NCBI RefSeq assembly: GCF_039538005.1
Contig: NZ_BAABBO010000009.1
Location: 248,001-312,000 of the forward strand
DNA length: 64,000 bases
From: Allohahella marinimesophila
Lineage (GTDB): Bacteria; Pseudomonadota; Gammaproteobacteria; Pseudomonadales; Oleiphilaceae
Reading direction: 5' to 3'
The translations under genes were made by a program, and so were the position numbers. Shown in pieces: positions 59,481 to 64,000 of this stretch; the first letter of the stretch is position 1, and every line of letters begins with the position of its first letter. Below the pieces are notes generated by a model, which was given only the letters and a program-made list of their open reading frames with translations, did no database searches and was not told the origin of the DNA.

Positions 59481-61478
59481 ATGGCAGTATCTACAGTGGT
59501 TCCAGGTGGCCGAAGCAATAAGGGTTTGAGTCAGCAGATCGAGGCGTATCACGCCTGGAAAGCTGCAATGATCCGCGAGATCCATCATTATCGCAGCTGG
59601 CTCGAAAGTAACGACCTCGCATCAGCCGACATCGTGGGCCGGCTAGAGCATTGCAGCGATGTGCTGCGAGAGGACAAGGTCACCGTTGCGTTGGCCGGCG
59701 AATTTTCCCGTGGCAAAACCGAACTGATCAACGCGTTGTTCTTCGCGTCTTTCGGTCAGCGAATGCTGCCGTCTCATGCGGGCCGCACAACCATGTGCCC
59801 CACCGAAATCTTCTTCGACGAGGCAGGCTCCTATCTTCGGCTGCTGCCGATCGAGACCAGGGAGTCGCAGGTCGGCATCGCCGAACTCAAGCTGCAGTCC
59901 AAACACTGGCATTGCATACCGCTTGATGGCCTGACGCCGGATGCACTCAAGGCCGGGCTCGAACCACTCAAACAGACGAAGTCCGTACCCATCGCTCAGG
60001 CGGTTCTGCTGGGCTTCAGCCTCGATGGTCTGGATCGTGACCCTGAGAAGAGTGGTCACGCATTGATTCCGGCGTGGCGCCATGCCCTGATCAGTCTCGA
60101 CAACCCGCTGCTCAGGCAGGGCCTGCGTATCCTCGACACCCCCGGTCTCAATGCCCTCGGCTCCGAACCTGAGCTGACCGTAAGCATGCTGCCGAAAGCC
60201 GATGCCATCCTCTTCATTCTGGCCGCCGATACTGGTGTGACCGCAAGCGATATGACCTTGTGGAGTGAGCACATCAACAAGAGCGAGCACAAGGCGGGTC
60301 GCTACGCCATTCTGAACAAGATCGACGTACTGCTCGAAGACATCGAAGGCGACGAACACGCCTGGCGCTTCATCGACAACGTGCGCGAGAAGACAGCTCT
60401 TCAACTCAAGCTCGAGCCCTCGCAAATTATCGCCATGTCGGCCAAGCAGGCCCTCATCGGCCGCACCCAGCATGATGCCGAGCGGGTCGCGAAGAGCCGA
60501 ATCGATGAACTGGAGGCCTTGCTGGCCGATCAGATACTGGACCGTCGCGAGCAGCTGATTCAGGACAGCGTGATGCAGGATGTGCTTGGCATGATCCATA
60601 ACAGTCAGGCCGTGCTCAGGGACCGACGCGACATGTTGGAAGATCGCCTCGAAAAGTTCCGCGCGTCTACTGTCAGCAAGGACTTCCTGGGCGATCTGTC
60701 TGCCAAGACCCAGGAAGATTATGATTACTATTACAAGCAATTGTTTACCCTGCGCTCCAGCCGTAGGCTGATGAAGAGTCAGGCGGCCATCCTCAACTCG
60801 ATGATCGAACCACAGCGTTTCGACAGCTATGTGACCGAAACGAAGATCCGGTTGATGAATGCCTGGACGACCTTCGGCATGGGCACGGCGATCGACGATT
60901 TCTATACGTCGATCGAAGATGATCTGAAGAACCTGAAATACGAGGCGATCCTGGCGCAGCGCATGATCGATTCAATCTACAAGCGCTATACCACTGAAGC
61001 CAGGAACAGGCACCTGAAGCCGACATACCTGAAGGTGGACCGGCAGATCAAGGCACTCGAGTCCCTGCGGCAGCAGGCAAAGTCCTTCAAGCGCAGTCCC
61101 TCGAGCCTGATGACCGAGCAGACCATCTTCATCAAGCGCTTCCTGCAGACGCTGGTCGCTGAAGCGCGGCGCCTGTATGACGAGATTCGCCATGAAGTCG
61201 CGCTTTGGCCGCAAGAGGCCCTGATGCCGATCTTCCAGCACACCACCGATCAGAAGCAGATGCTGGAGACGCAGATCGGACGCCTGAAAGAGCTGGCTCA
61301 AAGCGCCACCGTGGGTCGCAACCAGATCGAACGCATCGAAGCCATGTCGACCGATCTGCTGCATCAGCAAAAGGCACTCGAGCGTATCGAGAAGAAGCTG
61401 CGGCGACCAGCGCCCCAGGCCCTGCGCTCGGTGGTGACCCGTCTGCCTTCAGTGGTGCCGGTTGCGTCGTCCAGATAG
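59481..61478 (+). CDS. Bacterial dynamin-like GTPase
   Basis: A 665-residue dynamin-superfamily protein. The G1 motif GEFSRGKT lies at residues 73-80. G2-like threonines follow in RTTMCPTE, then G3 DTPGLNALG near 215 and the G4-type NKID in AILNKIDVL near 280. The C-terminal 330 residues are long helices without a clear membrane segment, as in proteins of this class that act on membranes. It sits between yggT and metX, where P. aeruginosa has no such gene, so it may be a lineage-specific insertion. Function unknown. A GGAG-type site precedes the ATG. Confidence 0.83.
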   Translation: MAVSTVVPGGRSNKGLSQQIEAYHAWKAAMIREIHHYRSWLESNDLASADIVGRLEHCSDVLREDKVTVALAGEFSRGKTELINALFFASFGQRMLPSHAGRTTMCPTEIFFDEAGSYLRLLPIETRESQVGIAELKLQSKHWHCIPLDGLTPDALKAGLEPLKQTKSVPIAQAVLLGFSLDGLDRDPEKSGHALIPAWRHALISLDNPLLRQGLRILDTPGLNALGSEPELTVSMLPKADAILFILAADTGVTASDMTLWSEHINKSEHKAGRYAILNKIDVLLEDIEGDEHAWRFIDNVREKTALQLKLEPSQIIAMSAKQALIGRTQHDAERVAKSRIDELEALLADQILDRREQLIQDSVMQDVLGMIHNSQAVLRDRRDMLEDRLEKFRASTVSKDFLGDLSAKTQEDYDYYYKQLFTLRSSRRLMKSQAAILNSMIEPQRFDSYVTETKIRLMNAWTTFGMGTAIDDFYTSIEDDLKNLKYEAILAQRMIDSIYKRYTTEARNRHLKPTYLKVDRQIKALESLRQQAKSFKRSPSSLMTEQTIFIKRFLQTLVAEARRLYDEIRHEVALWPQEALMPIFQHTTDQKQMLETQIGRLKELAQSATVGRNQIERIEAMSTDLLHQQKALERIEKKLRRPAPQALRSVVTRLPSVVPVASSR

Positions 61479-61523
61479 CGCAGTTAGACTGCGGGGCTGA
61501 CCGTCCGGCCCCTGGATTACCCT

Positions 61524-62678
61524 ATGACAAGCTCCCTGCCCGCCGATTCGGTGGGCATGGTCACGCCACAGACTGCCCACTTCGAAACGCCTCTGAATCT
61601 GGAGTGCGGCCGCACGCTCGACCGTTTTGAACTGGTCTATGAGACCTATGGCGAGCTCGATGCGTCTGCCTCCAACGCTGTGCTCATCTGCCACGCCCTG
61701 AGTGGGGACCACCATGCCGCCGGCTATCATTCGAGTGCCGATCGAAAGCCGGGCTGGTGGGACAACTGCATTGGCCCTGGCAAGTGCATCGATACCACGA
61801 AATTCTTCGTCGTCTGCCTGAACAATCTTGGCGGCTGTGCTGGTTCGACTGGGCCCACGTCTCTCAATCCCGCTACTGGCAAGACCTACGGCGCCGACTT
61901 TCCAGCCATTACGGTGGCTGACTGGGTGGCGGCGCAGGCAAGACTGGCCGACAAACTCGGCATCGACACATGGGCAGCCGTCGTGGGTGGCAGTCTGGGT
62001 GGCATGCAGGCCCTGCAGTGGACCATCAGTTTTCCGACACGCGTGCAGTATGCTGTCATCATCGCATCTGCACCCAAACTCAGCGCGCAGAACATTGCCT
62101 TCAATGAAGTGGCCCGCAAAGCCATCAGCAGCGATCCCGATTTCCATGCCGGACACTATGCGGAATTCGATACCATTCCCCGCAAGGGTCTGATGCTGGC
62201 CAGAATGCTGGGCCACATCACCTACCTGTCGAATGCCTCGCTCGGCAGCAAGTTCGGTCGCGCACTACGCAGTGACGAACTCAAATATGTGCCACTGGAT
62301 ATAGAGTTCGAGATCGAGAGCTACCTGCAGTACCAGGGCGAGCGTTTCGCCGAGAATTTCGATGCCAACACCTATCTGTTGATGACCCGGGCTCTGGATT
62401 ACTTCGACCCTGCCCAAGCCTGCAATGATGATCTGGCCGCTGCGCTCAGGCCGGTAGAGGCAAAATTTCTGGTAGTGTCGTTTTCGACCGACTGGCGCTT
62501 TGCACCGGATCGCTCTGAGGAGCTGGTAAAGGCGCTGGTAGACGCCCGTAAGGCAGTCAGCTATGCGCGAATTGATGCACCCCACGGCCACGATGCCTTC
62601 CTGATACCCGATGAGCGTTATTTCGATGTGTTTACTGGCTATATGAATCGAATTGCTACTCAGTTGGGGCTGTCATGA
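61524..62678 (+). CDS. metX: Homoserine O-acyltransferase MetX
   Basis: A 384-residue alpha/beta-hydrolase-fold acyltransferase. Conserved: ICHALSGDHHAAG, NNLGGCAGSTGPTS, the nucleophile elbow VVGGSLGGMQALQW, and the C-terminal histidine in DAPHGHDAFL. It acylates homoserine for methionine synthesis; in Pseudomonas, MetX uses succinyl-CoA. Its stop overlaps the metW start by 4 bases. Confidence 0.94.
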   Translation: MTSSLPADSVGMVTPQTAHFETPLNLECGRTLDRFELVYETYGELDASASNAVLICHALSGDHHAAGYHSSADRKPGWWDNCIGPGKCIDTTKFFVVCLNNLGGCAGSTGPTSLNPATGKTYGADFPAITVADWVAAQARLADKLGIDTWAAVVGGSLGGMQALQWTISFPTRVQYAVIIASAPKLSAQNIAFNEVARKAISSDPDFHAGHYAEFDTIPRKGLMLARMLGHITYLSNASLGSKFGRALRSDELKYVPLDIEFEIESYLQYQGERFAENFDANTYLLMTRALDYFDPAQACNDDLAAALRPVEAKFLVVSFSTDWRFAPDRSEELVKALVDARKAVSYARIDAPHGHDAFLIPDERYFDVFTGYMNRIATQLGLS

Positions 62679-63313
62679 CGACCGCAAGCGACAGGGCCGC
62701 CCGCAGCGAGCTGAGAGAAGACCTGGATCTGATCGTCGACTGGTTTGCCGATGGGTCGTCGGTGCTCGACCTGGGCTGCGGTGACGGTACGCTGCTGGCG
62801 TACCTGGCTGAACATCGTGGCTGTTTTGGCTACGGCCTGGAAATCGACCCTGCCAACATCAGTCGATGCATTCGGCGTGGCGTCAATGTGATCGAACAGG
62901 ATCTGGATTATGATGACCTGAGCGTGTTCGAGGACAAGAGCTTCGATGTCGTGGTCATGACGCAGGCCCTGCAGGCGGTCAAGCGCCCTGACATCACCCT
63001 GGAGCAGATGTTGCGCATCGGGCGCGAAGGTATCGTTACCTTTCCGAATTTCGGTTACTGGCGCCTGCGCTGGTACCTCTGGACCAAGGGACGCATGCCC
63101 GAATCGCGAACGCTTCCGTATCACTGGTATGACACACCCAACATTCACCTTTGCACCTTCAAGGATTTTGAAGCCCTGTGCGAGCAAATGGGTATCAGGA
63201 TTCTGCGTCGCTCAGTGGTGGATGACCGTCATAATGCGCAGTGGCTGAGTCGGCTGTGGCCGAATGCCTTCGGGCAAATCGCGCTGTATCACATTACACG
63301 TCAGGACGCTTAG
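62675..63313 (+). CDS. metW: Methionine biosynthesis protein MetW
   Basis: A 212-residue SAM-methyltransferase-fold protein. The SAM-binding stretch SSVLDLGCGDGTLLAYL is near residue 35. MetW-specific segments are RCIRRGVNVIEQDLDYD and FPNFGYWRLRWYLWTKGRMP. It is needed for MetX activity. Translationally coupled to metX by the overlapping ATGA. Confidence 0.94.
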   Translation: MTTASDRAARSELREDLDLIVDWFADGSSVLDLGCGDGTLLAYLAEHRGCFGYGLEIDPANISRCIRRGVNVIEQDLDYDDLSVFEDKSFDVVVMTQALQAVKRPDITLEQMLRIGREGIVTFPNFGYWRLRWYLWTKGRMPESRTLPYHWYDTPNIHLCTFKDFEALCEQMGIRILRRSVVDDRHNAQWLSRLWPNAFGQIALYHITRQDA

Positions 63314-63316
63314 ACC

Positions 63317-63778
63317 ATGAAATTTTCGATGAGTCATCTGAGTATCTTCCGCTGCGCGCTCTTGGGCCTGGCCTGCCTGGCGGCATGGCCGGTAGCTGCC
63401 GAGCAGCAGATCGAGCTCGACAATTTCCAGGTACATTATGCTGCGCTGCCTGGCAGCGTGCTGTCGGAGCAGAGCGCGAGAATGTATCAGATCAGCCGGT
63501 CGGTTGGCTCTGGGTTCATCAACGTGACTGTACTGGAAAAGCAGGGGGACGAGCAGCTCGTGTCGCGCCGGTCTTTCGTTCGTGGCACGGTCAGAACCGA
63601 GCAGGGTGAAGCACGACCATTGCCGTTTCAGCAGGTCACTGAGGGTGGCGTGACCTCAAGCATTGCCAATTTCTGGTACAGCCCTGGCAAGGAGCTGAGC
63701 TTCGCCATAGAGTTTATCGGCGATCCCAACCAGCCTCCGGAAGAATTCGCCTTCAAGCAAACCCTCTTCGCCAACTGA
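63317..63778 (+). CDS. DUF4426 exported protein
   Basis: A 153-residue exported protein with a signal peptide (LLGLACLAAWPVAAEQ) and the DUF4426 pattern VHYAALPGSVLSEQSARMYQISRSVGSGFINVTVLEK. In Pseudomonas it lies between metW and rdgB with no established role. The start is 3 bases after the metW stop. Confidence 0.87.
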   Translation: MKFSMSHLSIFRCALLGLACLAAWPVAAEQQIELDNFQVHYAALPGSVLSEQSARMYQISRSVGSGFINVTVLEKQGDEQLVSRRSFVRGTVRTEQGEARPLPFQQVTEGGVTSSIANFWYSPGKELSFAIEFIGDPNQPPEEFAFKQTLFAN

Positions 63779-63789
63779 GAATCGGTCTT

Positions 63790-64000
63790 TTGAATATCAT
63801 CATTGCTAGTGGCAACAAGGGAAAGCTCAAGGAATTCGCGACGCTGTTCGCCAGTGTGCCAACCATGCCAAGCAGGCAGTTCAAGATCATTGCGCAGAGC
63901 GAGCTCGGTATCGAGTCATGCGAAGAGCCCGCATCGACCTTCATCGAAAACGCGATTCTGAAGGCACGTCATGCCTGTACAGAAGCGCGCGCACGAGGTC
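63790..64000 (+). CDS. rdgB: RdgB/HAM1-type XTP/dITP pyrophosphatase, N-terminal part
   Basis: The window ends inside this gene; 70 residues are visible. The TTG at 63790 gives the family start, with the strand IIIASGNKGKLKEFATLF, then QSELGIESCEEPASTFIENAILKARHA. Its family role is to hydrolyse non-canonical purine nucleoside triphosphates. It is the last gene of the metX-metW-DUF4426-rdgB group as in P. aeruginosa. Confidence 0.9.
   Translation, partial: MNIIIASGNKGKLKEFATLFASVPTMPSRQFKIIAQSELGIESCEEPASTFIENAILKARHACTEARARG

Noticed and set aside
59643..60740. 365-codon frame on the minus strand
   Set aside because: Shadow of the dynamin-like GTPase, whose GTP-binding motifs are intact.
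1..64000. CRISPR arrays, tRNA/rRNA genes, prophage
   Set aside because: No regularly spaced repeats, cloverleaf-like genes, rRNA sequence or phage structural genes were seen on reading, although short tRNAs could be missed without a search tool.

Overview
The window is a chromosomal segment of a gammaproteobacterium, most likely a member of the Pseudomonadaceae. Two housekeeping blocks have Pseudomonas gene order: oxyR-recG-HDOD with ridA-spoT-rpoZ-gmk, yicC/rph, crc/pyrE; and thrB/DUF2782/polA followed by pilU-pilT, yggS-proC-yggT, metX-metW-DUF4426-rdgB. A crc gene and a ttgR/ttgABC-type efflux locus support this. Base composition looks moderately GC-rich, lower than in P. aeruginosa. That would fit the Halopseudomonas (P. 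pertucinogena) lineage, but this is only an inference.

Layout. 0-1.7 kb: end of an exopolysaccharide cluster (chain-length determinant, tyrosine autokinase, opposing low-molecular-weight tyrosine phosphatase). 1.8-8.3 kb: acyltransferase-like protein, lipoprotein hydrolase, HNH nuclease, two lipoproteins, and a MocR regulator divergent from a DUF1127-LysE pair across a cluster of repeated operator-like boxes. 8.3-14.9 kb: TetR repressor and a complete tripartite RND efflux operon with an AcrR/TtgR-type operator. 15-24.4 kb: an accessory stretch of mainly minus-strand small genes (GNAT, MAPEG, YdeI-like, YjbR-like, DMT exporter, an internally shortened DUF899 protein, M14-like hydrolase), a sedolisin-like protein that seems to lack its catalytic Glu/Asp pair, two HupE proteins and a lipocalin.

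24.6-28.3 kb is the most distinctive region. A decayed IS3-family element is followed by five attC-like sites separating small genes: YefM-YoeB, a DUF4279 protein, a DUF4258 toxin-like pair, a nearly empty cassette and an unrecognised protein. No integrase is visible in the window, so it reads as an integron cassette array lacking an integrase (CALIN), oriented right to left.

28.5-43.7 kb returns to core genome with a few lineage-specific items: CBS protein, RmlD-like reductase, a candidate small RNA, an OxyR with a long insertion after its second redox cysteine, and a GH18 chitinase with two carbohydrate-binding modules. 43.7-64 kb is almost entirely core: RNA processing, pyrimidine synthesis, DNA polymerase I, a chemoreceptor, type IV pilus retraction ATPases, proline and methionine synthesis. 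A dynamin-like GTPase sits between yggT and metX. A perfect 34-bp palindrome lies between the divergent polA and DUF2782 genes. No rRNA, tRNA, CRISPR or prophage was recognised.
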